Of a DNA stretch of 60,829 nt, positions 35,850 through 44,937 are shown piece after piece (position 1 is the stretch's first letter; each line of letters begins with the position of its first letter). The position numbers were made by a program, and so were the translations under genes. Location: assembly GCA_902777015.1 (NCBI GenBank), contig CACYSA010000004.1, positions 1 to 60,829 on the forward strand, read 5' to 3'. Source of the DNA: an uncultured Erysipelotrichaceae bacterium. GTDB lineage: Bacteria > Bacillota_I > Bacilli_A > RFN20 > CAG-826. Under the pieces are notes generated by a model. That model saw only the letters and a list, made by a program, of their open reading frames with translations. It did not search any database and had not been told where the DNA came from.

Positions 35850-36680
35850 ATGAGTGAAGAAGCGAAGAAAAAAAGAGTGAAAAAACCAAAGAGTAAGGCT
35901 AGAAAGATCATTGAATGGGTCTTTACTGGTATTTTCCTTGCGCTTTTTGCATTCCTCATGGTGGGCCAAATCGATGGCATGGTTCATAAAAACGAACACT
36001 ATGGTCAACAAATTAGACTTGGTTACGCCACATTCGTTGTTCAAACCGATTCTATGGAACCTGATTATAAAGTTAAAAGTGCGATTATCACTTTCTTAGA
36101 TGACGCTGATAAGATTTATGAACGTTATCAAAAGAAAGAAAAAGTGGACTTAACATTTATGGATGTCTATCAAGCACCATTAAATGATAATATCCCATCT
36201 GATCCAACATTGACCGATAGAGTTCACGCTCCAAGTGAATTACCTATCGTTACCCATAGACTTAGAGAAATGCACGTTAATCCAGGTGTTGAAAAAGGTA
36301 AAGGTAAATATATCTTTATCGTCGCTGGTATTAATACCGATGGTAACTTATCTAAAGAAGGCCAATATCAAGCATTTACTGAAAAAGAATTATTAGGACG
36401 TGTTGTCGCTAATAGTGATTTCTTAGGTGGTGTATTTGGCTTTGTTGGTTCACCATTTGGCTTATTAGTGTTACTTCTTATTCCAGCCTTCTATTTAATC
36501 ATTACTTCCGTTATTGATATCTTTAAAGCGTATAAAGAACCTGAAGAGGCCACCGAAGGTGGTGCTTCACCTTCTAATAATAATGGTAAGGAACTCAATT
36601 TATCAGAAGAAGATAAAAAGAGACTTAAAGAACAACTATTAGAAGAGATGCTTAATAAGAAAAAAGGAGGAGAGCAGTAA
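35850..36680 (+). CDS. sipW: SipW-type signal peptidase I
   Basis: A 276-residue membrane peptidase of the ER/archaeal-like (Ser-His) class that includes SipW. A basic N-terminus leads to a transmembrane segment (about 20-41). The catalytic serine is S68 in TDSMEP, and the general-base histidine is H136 in VTHRLRE, where P-type peptidases would have lysine. A second membrane segment (about 195-220) precedes a charged C-terminal helix. It should cleave the A-W-F/Y-type signal peptides of the surrounding surface proteins. It starts 2 bases after the repeat protein and overlaps the EAL gene by one base. Confidence 0.93.
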   Translation: MSEEAKKKRVKKPKSKARKIIEWVFTGIFLALFAFLMVGQIDGMVHKNEHYGQQIRLGYATFVVQTDSMEPDYKVKSAIITFLDDADKIYERYQKKEKVDLTFMDVYQAPLNDNIPSDPTLTDRVHAPSELPIVTHRLREMHVNPGVEKGKGKYIFIVAGINTDGNLSKEGQYQAFTEKELLGRVVANSDFLGGVFGFVGSPFGLLVLLLIPAFYLIITSVIDIFKAYKEPEEATEGGASPSNNNGKELNLSEEDKKRLKEQLLEEMLNKKKGGEQ

Positions 36681-38215
36681 TGAAACAAAATAAACGTTTA
36701 TTCATCACTGTCATCATTGTTGGTGTCTTCCTCTCATTAATGTTCATCTTCTTAGGCTTTGTCTTAGTGGGCAATATTTTTGGTGAAGATAAATTCACTC
36801 CTAACTTCTTTAACGCCTTAACATTTGGTATGACCATCATCTATATGACCATCCTTTATTTCTATATCAATGGTCGAAGCATGATCGTCACTATTCAAAA
36901 CGATAATGAATATAACTTAGGTGAAAGAAGCACCTTTAATAACTTATATGCTTTCCAAAAGAAAGTTGAATTACGTTTAAAGATTGATAAGAGAGTGCAT
37001 AAGCATATTATCGCTTTCACTTTCTCATCTTCTTCTGTTACTCAAAACGTTAACAGAAATAGAGAAATCTATTCTTTAAATACCCATATCGCTTCTTTCT
37101 TAGATGAATTACCAATTAGATTAGGCGTTAAAAGATCATATTTCGTCTTTGCCTTCTCTCGTGGTGCTTTCTTAATCTACTGCATTAAACAAAATGAACA
37201 ATCTATTCAAAAGATTTGTGAAATCTTAAGTAAAGAGATTTATGAATTTGGTGAAGCAAACTGCACACATACATGGGTGCAACCATTCTTTGGTGTCACT
37301 GAAATTAGTGAAGAAGAAACATTAACTCACCAAATTGAAAACGCCTTACTTTCTAGAGACCGTTCAGAAAAGAACTTCGAAACAGTTACCTTCTATCAAG
37401 AAGCCTTCCGTAAAACAGTGGCCTCTGATGAAGTTGATGAATTATATACCGCTTTAGAAAATAATGAATTCGTCATCTTCTATCAACCAAAATTCGATTT
37501 AAATAATAGACAATTTATCTCATCAGAAGCTTTGATTAGATGGGATAGTAAAGAATACGGTTTATTAGCCCCTTCTAAATTCCTCGCTAAGGCGGAATCG
37601 ATTGGTTTAATCCATGATATCGATATGTACGTTTTAAGACACGTTTGTGAAGATCTTAATGATTTAATCAGAAGAGGTAGAAGAACATTACCAGTGTCCG
37701 TTAACTTCTCTTTATTCGAATTCTATTCTCCAAACTTCTTAGATAAGATTATGGGTATCTTAGAGGAATTCAAAATTCCTCCACATTTAATTGAAATTGA
37801 AATTACTGAAGGTACATCTCAAGCTAACCAATTCTTATCTATTTCCATTATTAAGAAGCTTAAAGAAAAAGGTATCCGCGTCTTAATGGATGACTTTGGT
37901 ATTGGTTTCTCTAACGTTGGTAACTTAAGAAAGATTCCATTCGACGTTGTTAAGATTGATAAATCGTTTATTGATGATATCGTGACCGATACTAAATCAC
38001 GTGAAATCGTTAAATTATTAATCGGTCTATGTAAGATTAACGGCATGGAAGTCGTTGCCGAAGGTGTTGATAATAAAGAACAAGTAGAAATATTGAAGAA
38101 AGCGCACTGCGACACTATTCAAGGTTTCTATTATTCCAAAGCTCTTGAAAAGAAAGCTTTTGAAAGATTCTTAGATAATAACCCATTCGAAAAGAAGGAG
38201 GCTCCTAAATTATGA
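36680..38215 (+). CDS. Membrane EAL-domain c-di-GMP phosphodiesterase (catalytic residues intact)
   Basis: A 511-residue protein with two membrane segments (about residues 7-32 and 45-64), a degenerate GGDEF-like region (about 90-245, no GGDEF signature) and an EAL domain (about 250-505). All expected active-site residues are visible: E283 of EAL, N342 in VNFS, E374/E377 in EITE, D404-D405 in DDFGIGFSN, K425 in KIDKSF, E461 in AEGVD and Q481. It should hydrolyse c-di-GMP to pGpG at the membrane. AGGAGG precedes the start. Because it lies behind a predicted c-di-GMP ON switch, it would give negative feedback. Confidence 0.93.
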   Translation: MKQNKRLFITVIIVGVFLSLMFIFLGFVLVGNIFGEDKFTPNFFNALTFGMTIIYMTILYFYINGRSMIVTIQNDNEYNLGERSTFNNLYAFQKKVELRLKIDKRVHKHIIAFTFSSSSVTQNVNRNREIYSLNTHIASFLDELPIRLGVKRSYFVFAFSRGAFLIYCIKQNEQSIQKICEILSKEIYEFGEANCTHTWVQPFFGVTEISEEETLTHQIENALLSRDRSEKNFETVTFYQEAFRKTVASDEVDELYTALENNEFVIFYQPKFDLNNRQFISSEALIRWDSKEYGLLAPSKFLAKAESIGLIHDIDMYVLRHVCEDLNDLIRRGRRTLPVSVNFSLFEFYSPNFLDKIMGILEEFKIPPHLIEIEITEGTSQANQFLSISIIKKLKEKGIRVLMDDFGIGFSNVGNLRKIPFDVVKIDKSFIDDIVTDTKSREIVKLLIGLCKINGMEVVAEGVDNKEQVEILKKAHCDTIQGFYYSKALEKKAFERFLDNNPFEKKEAPKL

Positions 38216-38946
38216 TCATGATTATCGGTAGTCATCACGACGATATCCTTTATTTCGAAAATGTTGTCACTAATAAAAGAGAAGAAACAGTTCTTGGCAA
38301 ATATAAAGTGATTATTGGCACAATCTTTAACCAAGAAGTCTTATTAGTGGACCAAATCAAAACTAACTACCTCAGTAGTGCTTTAACTTTATATTTAATT
38401 GAAAAATATTTCGTTATTCTTGTCTTAGTGGTGGGACGCTGTATCGCCTACACTAAGGACTTAAAACCATTAGATATTTGCTTATCTAGATATTGTATCG
38501 CTGGTGATGTTGATCAAATTAATGAAGACAATGTTAAATTTGGTCAAATCCCAGGTTTCCAACAAGTATTTGAAGGTTCAAAAGATGTTATCTCATATTT
38601 AAGTAGTGCTTTTGAAAAGCGCACCTACAGTGCTTATAAAGAAGCAAACTACGTTTCCACAAGTGTTGATTATCATAGTAAAGCACAAGTCAAACATCTT
38701 GAAGAATTTAATCATGTTTTAGGTTTTGAAAATAATATCGTTTTTGATAATAACTCCGCAGGTGTAGCAATGGCCGCAGAATTATCTAAAGTTCCATTCG
38801 TCTCTATTAAAGTTGTCGAAAGATATATCGATGACATGAGTGACGTTAATACATATTTAAAAGCAATGAAAGAATACGTTAACATCGGTAAAGCCGTTGT
38901 CACCTGTATTGGTGATATTGGCCGTAACGAAGTTATCGGTGAGTAG
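38212..38946 (+). CDS. Degenerate nucleoside-phosphorylase/MTAN-like protein
   Basis: A 244-residue protein. The overall pattern resembles the PNP_UDP/MTA-SAH nucleosidase fold: an N-terminal GSHHDDILYF strand, a central LTLYLIEKYFVILVLVVG segment and an AGDVDQ-like turn. A C-terminal AGVAMAAELSKVPFVSIKV is placed like the M-E-x-x-A-A and R-V-I-S-D region of the family. The catalytic Glu and Asp expected there are not evident (N-N-S and V-V-E-R instead), so it may bind rather than cleave a nucleoside or nucleotide. It overlaps the EAL gene by 4 bases. The family assignment is tentative. Confidence 0.5.
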   Translation: MIMIIGSHHDDILYFENVVTNKREETVLGKYKVIIGTIFNQEVLLVDQIKTNYLSSALTLYLIEKYFVILVLVVGRCIAYTKDLKPLDICLSRYCIAGDVDQINEDNVKFGQIPGFQQVFEGSKDVISYLSSAFEKRTYSAYKEANYVSTSVDYHSKAQVKHLEEFNHVLGFENNIVFDNNSAGVAMAAELSKVPFVSIKVVERYIDDMSDVNTYLKAMKEYVNIGKAVVTCIGDIGRNEVIGE

Positions 38947-38957
38947 GGGGTAAGGTT

Positions 38958-41900
38958 ATGGAAAAACGTAATAAAAAGACACGTTCAATTAAACATTATT
39001 TCCGTTTTGTGACTCTTTTCCCAATTATCATTTTCGCCTTATTAATTATCACGGTATCTATTTTCACCATGATTTATTCAAGGACTCATAATATCGTTTA
39101 CGTTGTCCTTCTTATTGCTTTCAGCGTTTTGATGATTGTCATATACGTTGTTTATACATTATTAGCGTCAAGACAGTTCCAAAAAGTCTTCGTTAACGGT
39201 TTATACGCCACAACGATTAGAAACTTTGAAAATATTTCTAATAATGAGAACACATTTATTTCATATCCAAATACACACTATGAAGAAATCACCGCTTTAA
39301 ATGAACACGTTGATGTTCTTAAAAGAGAACTTAATGGTGCCACTCTTATTCCAAGTGAAAGTGGTTACACTAATTTGGAATTAGATTACGTTGATATCAT
39401 GAATCAAGTTGTTTCATTTGAATCATTTAAGAAAGAATTAGAAAACATCATCTTTGTGTCACAAAATTATCGTAATGTCTTAATTGAAGTCTATTACGAA
39501 TTAGGTGATGAAATACTTACAGATGATGATATTTCTTATATCTTCAAAGTATTAAGAGAAAACTTTAACGATTATCCAAACGCTTTATATTCCGTTAATG
39601 AAGATAAGAAGAGTGTTTATCTCTATCTCCCACGTATCGATACATTAAGTAAAATTAATGAACAATTAGAAACATGTATTCGTAATACATCTATTTCTAA
39701 ACGTCTCGTGGAAGGTGTGACTACTTTATCTGCGCACTTCTCTATTGTTTGCTATCCATATTCTGATGTCCATGAAATATTCCCAGACTTAAGATACGCA
39801 AAACGTCAAAATAAAGATATCTTCTTCTATTTACCAAATAGATTAAATACATTAGAAAATGACGCTATTATTAAAAACTCCATGAACTTAAATAAGATGA
39901 GCAAGATCATTGCTCCTCTTCTAAATATGGATATGGGCTTAGAAAGTGTCCAAACAAACGTCAAAGAAATCGAAACAGTGCTCAAAACAGTCGCTCAGTA
40001 CTTCAAAATGGACTACACTGGTATTATTTCCTTTGACGAAGTAAAAAACGTCTATAACATCGCTTATCAAGTCGCCGATAAAGAATTACCACCTTTAAGT
40101 AAGGACGGTAGTATCGCTAAAGAATTCGTCGACATCATGGATAAGGCTAAAGATGATGATTATTCATATTATTTCGCTTTTAGAAATCATGCGAATAACG
40201 CTTTAGGTAGACACCTCGATAGAGTGGGTCTAGAAAGCGGTTTCTATTATGTTGTTAAAGATAGTGAAAGAGTAGTCGCTGTTGTTTATTTCTTTAATAA
40301 GAATAAACCATTCTTCATTGACTCTTATGTCCAAGAATCCTTAGTGGTCCTTTCTAATAAGATTGCAATGTTCATTCTTTCTGAAAGACGTGATAGAGAA
40401 GTCGAAAGCTCATATCATGAAATCGACTCTATTCTTAAATTATCTGATTATTCCACATATCGTATTTCTAATGAAGATAGAACTCTTCTTAGAGCTAGTG
40501 GTACGATGAAACAATTATTTCCAAAACTAGAATTAGGGGAGAAGTGCTATAAAACTCTTTATGGCTTAGACGCTCCATGTAAGGACTGCCCATTATTAAC
40601 TGGCAATAAAAAGAGCATGAAGTTTGGTAATGATAATTATGAAACTTCTTTAGTTCTTTCTGAACATAATAAGACTTATACCGTTATGGCGGTCAAGAAT
40701 TTATTTAACCGTAAAGCCCATCACCGTTATAACCAAGACTTTATTATTAATTCCTTCCATTCTCTCGTGGAAAATCTTGAAAACGCCTATGAGATTAATG
40801 GTAAAGGTTATCTCTTATTATTAAGAATTGATAATATGGATGAACTTATCGAAACCCATGGCTCTGAAGGCTATATTGGTATTATTCGTGACTTTGTTAA
40901 ACGCATTAAGAAAATGCATAACGGTTTAGAAAATATCTATTATTACAATAACCAATTCTTATCATTACTCTATGAAGAATATGGTCAAACAGACATCTTA
41001 GATGAATGTGAAAAGATCTTTAAGATTGCTCATGATCAAACCGTGGAAGCGCACCGCGCTAACTATGTTTTGAATATCACATTCTTACCTGTTTCTTATC
41101 CTCGTGTTTATCCAAATGCCGCGAGTTTTGTTAAACAAGCAGACTCATTTGCTTCACGTGGTAAATACGCCACAAATAAAGACTTCATCTATTTTGATGA
41201 AAGTGACTATTCAAGAAGCGCCAACAGAGAAGAATTCTTACTCTCTGTTATTAAGAAAGCCTTCGGTGATAGAACGTTCGACGTCAACTTACAACCAATG
41301 GTTAACGCTAATGATAAGCAAATCTATGGTGCTGAATTATTGTTACGTATCGTTGATGAATATCGTAATACCACATTTAGAACTGATGAATTAGTGAATA
41401 TTGCCGCTAAACATGACCAAATCACAATTATTTCTCATGCTTTACTAGACTATATTAAAGTTCTTTATAAAGACTATGGTCCTGTCTTCTTTGCGAGCTT
41501 AGGCTTCAAACGTTTAGCTCTTAATACTGACTATTCTTTCTTCACCGATAAGAATTTCCGTAATGATATTAAGAAATACTTAGACGAAATTAAGATGCCA
41601 AAGCACTTCTTAGCCTTTGAAATTCCTGAAAGTGATGTTGCTAACCACATGAACGAATTCAAAGAAATCGCTAAGATGACTAAAGAATTTAATATCGTTC
41701 TCGTCTGTGACCAATACACCGGTCGTTTCGTTTCTGTTGAAATGTTAAAAGAAATCGGCTTCAACGAAGTGAAGATTTCTCGTAACTTAGTCTTACATAT
41801 CGATAGTGATAACCAACGCGCGAATGCCTTAAAACAACTCTTAGCGTTAATCAAACGCTTAGACTTAAAAGCCTCTATCGTTGGTGTGGAAAACATCGAC

Positions 41901-42044
41901 CAATACTTGCTCATTAAAGACGCTGATAATACAGCATTATTACAAGGCTTCTATTTCTATAGACCACTTGAAAAGCAAGCTTTAATTGAAACAGTTCGTG
42001 GTACGAATAGACGTGTCCAACAAGAAGAACCTAAGAACAACTAA
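38958..42044 (+). CDS. Large membrane protein with degenerate GGDEF and EAL domains (probable c-di-GMP effector)
   Basis: A 1028-residue protein with two membrane segments (about 20-68). GGDEF-like and GAF-like regions follow, then a PAS-type cysteine cluster C-x10-C-x2-C (about 530-547), a second GGDEF-like region without the signature, and a C-terminal EAL-like domain from about 770. The EAL site is degraded. E793 is kept (E-L-L), but VNxS reads SLGF, DDFG reads C-D-Q-Y and the distal A-E-G reads V-G-V-E. Enzymatically dead EAL domains such as those of LapD and FimX act as c-di-GMP receptors. GGGGGT precedes the start. It is the last gene of operon 3 and ends against the convergent ktrB. 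Confidence 0.88.
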   Translation: MEKRNKKTRSIKHYFRFVTLFPIIIFALLIITVSIFTMIYSRTHNIVYVVLLIAFSVLMIVIYVVYTLLASRQFQKVFVNGLYATTIRNFENISNNENTFISYPNTHYEEITALNEHVDVLKRELNGATLIPSESGYTNLELDYVDIMNQVVSFESFKKELENIIFVSQNYRNVLIEVYYELGDEILTDDDISYIFKVLRENFNDYPNALYSVNEDKKSVYLYLPRIDTLSKINEQLETCIRNTSISKRLVEGVTTLSAHFSIVCYPYSDVHEIFPDLRYAKRQNKDIFFYLPNRLNTLENDAIIKNSMNLNKMSKIIAPLLNMDMGLESVQTNVKEIETVLKTVAQYFKMDYTGIISFDEVKNVYNIAYQVADKELPPLSKDGSIAKEFVDIMDKAKDDDYSYYFAFRNHANNALGRHLDRVGLESGFYYVVKDSERVVAVVYFFNKNKPFFIDSYVQESLVVLSNKIAMFILSERRDREVESSYHEIDSILKLSDYSTYRISNEDRTLLRASGTMKQLFPKLELGEKCYKTLYGLDAPCKDCPLLTGNKKSMKFGNDNYETSLVLSEHNKTYTVMAVKNLFNRKAHHRYNQDFIINSFHSLVENLENAYEINGKGYLLLLRIDNMDELIETHGSEGYIGIIRDFVKRIKKMHNGLENIYYYNNQFLSLLYEEYGQTDILDECEKIFKIAHDQTVEAHRANYVLNITFLPVSYPRVYPNAASFVKQADSFASRGKYATNKDFIYFDESDYSRSANREEFLLSVIKKAFGDRTFDVNLQPMVNANDKQIYGAELLLRIVDEYRNTTFRTDELVNIAAKHDQITIISHALLDYIKVLYKDYGPVFFASLGFKRLALNTDYSFFTDKNFRNDIKKYLDEIKMPKHFLAFEIPESDVANHMNEFKEIAKMTKEFNIVLVCDQYTGRFVSVEMLKEIGFNEVKISRNLVLHIDSDNQRANALKQLLALIKRLDLKASIVGVENIDQYLLIKDADNTALLQGFYFYRPLEKQALIETVRGTNRRVQQEEPKNN

Positions 42045-43417
42045 CCAATTAGGAAATCTTCTTCCACGTAATGATATTTGCCTTGTTCATCAAAGCTCAT
42101 TTTCGTGCCAGTTAATTGTAAGAAGGTAATAGGTCCAAGTCGACCGATAAACATCAAAATAATAATAATCAATTTGCTTCCAACTGATAAATATGGAGTC
42201 ACACCTGCAGATACACCAACTGTACCAAAAGCAGAGAATACTTCATATATAAGGGCGGAAGCTTTTGTGCTTTCTAAGCCTAAAGCGTTCATATCTAATG
42301 ATGATTCAAAAGAATAAATACCAATGAAGGCAACGACCACAACGCTGACGCCTAAGATAACTAATGACATGGCTTTAACAATAACTTCATTAGAATAACT
42401 TCTATGGAAAGAAGTCACTTTACGACCTGTTAAATAGCAAACCATGGCAAGAATAATAATATACAAAGTAGTGGTTTTAACGCCACCGGCGGTGCCTAAT
42501 GGGTTACCACCGAAGAACATTAAGAAACAAGAGAAAACTCTATTCAAAATGCTCATCTTATCTTGATCAACAGTGGCAAATCCCGCCGTTCTACAAGTCA
42601 CAGATTGAAATAAAGCATCAAATGGTGATTTAAATGATTGACCAATCCAGAAGACAAAGAAACCCGCTACTAATAATATTGCGGTCATTAATAATGAAAT
42701 CTTAGTGAACACTCTAAATCTAGAGAATTTACGCTTAGCGAATATATCCATAACAACAAGGAAGCTAATGCCGCCCATGATGATTAAAAGCATAATATAT
42801 GAGCATAAATAGTAATAAGCCCAATCAGGTAAAGCATCAATAAAGCCACCGTTACCACGGATTAAAGAAGTGCTACCAAATAAGTCAAAACCAGCATTGT
42901 TATAAGCGGAAATAGAAGTGAATAATGAACCCCAGATACCATGTGGAATATCTTCAGAGAATTGCAAGAATACTGGTAAACCAAGTAAGAATCCTAATAA
43001 TTCAAAAGAGAAGGAAATAAGAATGACCTTTCTAATGAAAGAAACAACCTGGGCCATATCTTCACTGTTAACCATTAAAGAGATAAATAAACGATCCTTA
43101 AATTGTAATTTACGGAAGAATAAAGTTAATACGAAAGTAAAGATGGTGATAAAACCTAAACCACCAACTTGAATAAGTATTAGTAGTATTAATTGTCCTG
43201 GGAAAGTTAATTCTTGACCAACACCTTGCGCAAAGCTATTTAAGCCAGTCACACAAGTCGCAGAAGTGGCTAAAAATAAACAATCAAGGAATGAACCATA
43301 ATTTTTAGCCGTTCTAGAAAATGGAAACATCAAAAGAACAGCGCCTAATAAAATGATGCCAACGAATGACAAAATAACGAGTAAATATGGGTTCAGACGT
43401 TTTTTGTTATTGTTCAT
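42041..43417 (-). CDS. ktrB: Potassium uptake channel subunit, TrkH/KtrB family
   Basis: A 458-residue integral membrane protein with the four pore loops of the family: TSATCVTGL, SAYNNAGFDLFG, VTCRTAGFATVD and AFGTVGVSAGVTP. It conducts K+ (often with Na+) and is normally gated by a KtrA/TrkA RCK subunit, which is not encoded in this window. The start is taken at ATG 43417 (MNNNKKRLNPY). A longer frame begins at a TTG at 43453 and runs over the likely ribosome binding region AAAGGGG. The 3' end overlaps the convergent effector gene by 4 bases. Confidence 0.93.
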   Translation of the reverse strand: MNNNKKRLNPYLLVILSFVGIILLGAVLLMFPFSRTAKNYGSFLDCLFLATSATCVTGLNSFAQGVGQELTFPGQLILLILIQVGGLGFITIFTFVLTLFFRKLQFKDRLFISLMVNSEDMAQVVSFIRKVILISFSFELLGFLLGLPVFLQFSEDIPHGIWGSLFTSISAYNNAGFDLFGSTSLIRGNGGFIDALPDWAYYYLCSYIMLLIIMGGISFLVVMDIFAKRKFSRFRVFTKISLLMTAILLVAGFFVFWIGQSFKSPFDALFQSVTCRTAGFATVDQDKMSILNRVFSCFLMFFGGNPLGTAGGVKTTTLYIIILAMVCYLTGRKVTSFHRSYSNEVIVKAMSLVILGVSVVVVAFIGIYSFESSLDMNALGLESTKASALIYEVFSAFGTVGVSAGVTPYLSVGSKLIIIILMFIGRLGPITFLQLTGTKMSFDEQGKYHYVEEDFLIG

Positions 43418-43441
43418 ACCGATAGGTATACCCCTTTTAAT

Positions 43442-43470
43442 AAAAAATAGCAAGCATTTAAAACTTGCTA
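43442..43470 (-). terminator. Intrinsic terminator of the metallo-beta-lactamase gene
   Basis: On the minus strand TAGCAAG (43464-43470) pairs with CTTGCTA (43448-43454), followed by UUUUUU. Confidence 0.88.
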
Positions 43471-43487
43471 TATTTTTAAAGAAAGCG

Positions 43488-44852
43488 TTAAGCGGTTGGC
43501 CAAGTTCGATTCTTTTTAAACCATTCAGTCTCTTTTAGAATGATAGAATTGTTGCTTCCAGTAACAAGATAATCTAACCCAGCATTAGAATGGAAATTGA
43601 TATTACCATTCATAGATTCATATTTGCCAGCACTGTAATCTATCATCAAAGTTGTGACATAAACTTTATCAGTGTGTTTTGCAATACGGTCAATAGCCCT
43701 TTGAGCAGGGAACATATTCTCAGCGTTTTCAGTGTATTCATTAGTGCCAGCGCAGCAACAGATACACACTGTTTTTGGTTTAATTACATTTAATAATGCA
43801 TCAGTATTAGCGGTGTAGCTACCATGGTGTCCACCTTTAAATAATGTGACTTCTGGTAGGTTATTAAGCGCCACTAATGAGGCCTCACCTTTTTCTTCTA
43901 AGTCACCAGTGAATAAATAGTGGTTTTCACCTTGTGAGAATAATGCACAAACGGAATAATCATTTTCATCATTTGTCTTCTCATGGTAGAACTTTTGATC
44001 AAGAATTTCCATAGTGATACCAGCGGCAACGTGATATACTTTTTGTGCGCCATTAGTGCCTGCAATACAATCAGCAGCGGTGTAGTGATTGACAATATTT
44101 CCTTTACCAATTTGTTCATCTCTTAATGAAACATAATCCTTATAAACTTTAGAATCAGTATTAGTTAAAGCGAAGTCAATTAATGTATCAATTTTGTATT
44201 TCTTTAAGATACCTGTTGCAGTGCTTGTACCGACAAACCCGGCGATATGGTCTTGATGTGCGTGAGTTGCAATGACATATTCAAGAACCCCATCATCACA
44301 ATAAGTATCAATAAAAGAAGAGATAGTTTTAGCGCTGTCATTTCTGCTACCAGCGTCAATTAAGATATCAGTTTCGCCAGCTTTAATAAATGTTGAGTCA
44401 CCAGTATATTTATTACCTAATTCAAGGAAATTAATGTCAATTGCATCAACAGTGGTGATCTTTACTTTTCTAGTTAATTCACCTTCATATTTTTGATAAG
44501 TCAAATTGTATTTAACAGTGTATGTTGTTTCAACATCAGTCTTAATTGAATCCTTCTTTTCATCATTTAAATAATATGTAGTAACGATATTTTCAGAAAT
44601 ATCTTTACCGTTACATGTCGCAGTGCAACCTTTTTCTTTGTAGGTTGAGTTTAAAGCGATGCTTGTTTCTTTACTACCGTTGAGTTTGAACTCGATTGTG
44701 GGAAAGAAATATCGATAGGCAAAATAGCCTCCAACGCCTAGCGCTATTAAGATGATAAGAACAACGACTAAGATAGCAAATCCTTTTGGATTCTTCTTTG
44801 CCATTTTCTTACCTTGTTTAATTATTTTCTTTGTATTTAGTTTACTTGCCAT
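43488..44852 (-). CDS. ComEC-like metallo-beta-lactamase-fold protein, membrane-anchored
   Basis: A 454-residue protein with a basic cytoplasmic start and one membrane segment (about residues 25-48). A bacterial Ig-like (DUF5011-type) domain (about 50-145) has the pattern LNSTYKEKGCTATCNGKDI. A metallo-beta-lactamase domain follows with the metal motif THAHQDHIAG (HxHxDH) and a later FKGGHHGSYTANTD. It resembles the extracellular hydrolase domain of ComEC relatives without the channel. It probably hydrolyses phosphodiesters at the cell surface. ATG 44852 is chosen over GTG 44861 because AGAGAGG gives better spacing. Confidence 0.88.
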   Translation of the reverse strand: MASKLNTKKIIKQGKKMAKKNPKGFAILVVVLIILIALGVGGYFAYRYFFPTIEFKLNGSKETSIALNSTYKEKGCTATCNGKDISENIVTTYYLNDEKKDSIKTDVETTYTVKYNLTYQKYEGELTRKVKITTVDAIDINFLELGNKYTGDSTFIKAGETDILIDAGSRNDSAKTISSFIDTYCDDGVLEYVIATHAHQDHIAGFVGTSTATGILKKYKIDTLIDFALTNTDSKVYKDYVSLRDEQIGKGNIVNHYTAADCIAGTNGAQKVYHVAAGITMEILDQKFYHEKTNDENDYSVCALFSQGENHYLFTGDLEEKGEASLVALNNLPEVTLFKGGHHGSYTANTDALLNVIKPKTVCICCCAGTNEYTENAENMFPAQRAIDRIAKHTDKVYVTTLMIDYSAGKYESMNGNINFHSNAGLDYLVTGSNNSIILKETEWFKKNRTWPTA

Positions 44853-44853
44853 T

Positions 44854-44937
44854 TTATGCACCTCTCTTTAGAACCTCTTTATTTGTTAAATAGATTCCAA
44901 CTTCATCCAAAAATGCTTTTACTAATCCCTCTTCCAT
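44854..44937 (-). CDS. Tiny reading frame, possible remnant
   Basis: A 27-residue frame (MEEGLVKAFLDEVGIYLTNK, then EVLKRGA) begins 16 bases inside the end of the nucleotidyltransferase gene. It ends 2 bases before the start of the metallo-beta-lactamase gene. It could be a leader peptide for translational coupling or the truncated start of a partner gene such as a HEPN protein. Homology cannot be judged at this length. Confidence 0.25.
   Translation of the reverse strand: MEEGLVKAFLDEVGIYLTNKEVLKRGA

Noticed and set aside
35643..36044. Minus-strand open frame antisense to the repeat protein and sipW
   Set aside because: It spans two well-supported plus-strand genes and shows no protein-like pattern of its own.
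36680..38215. Active diguanylate cyclase (GGDEF)
   Set aside because: The region before the EAL domain has no GGDEF/GGEEF signature, and neither does the protein at 38958.
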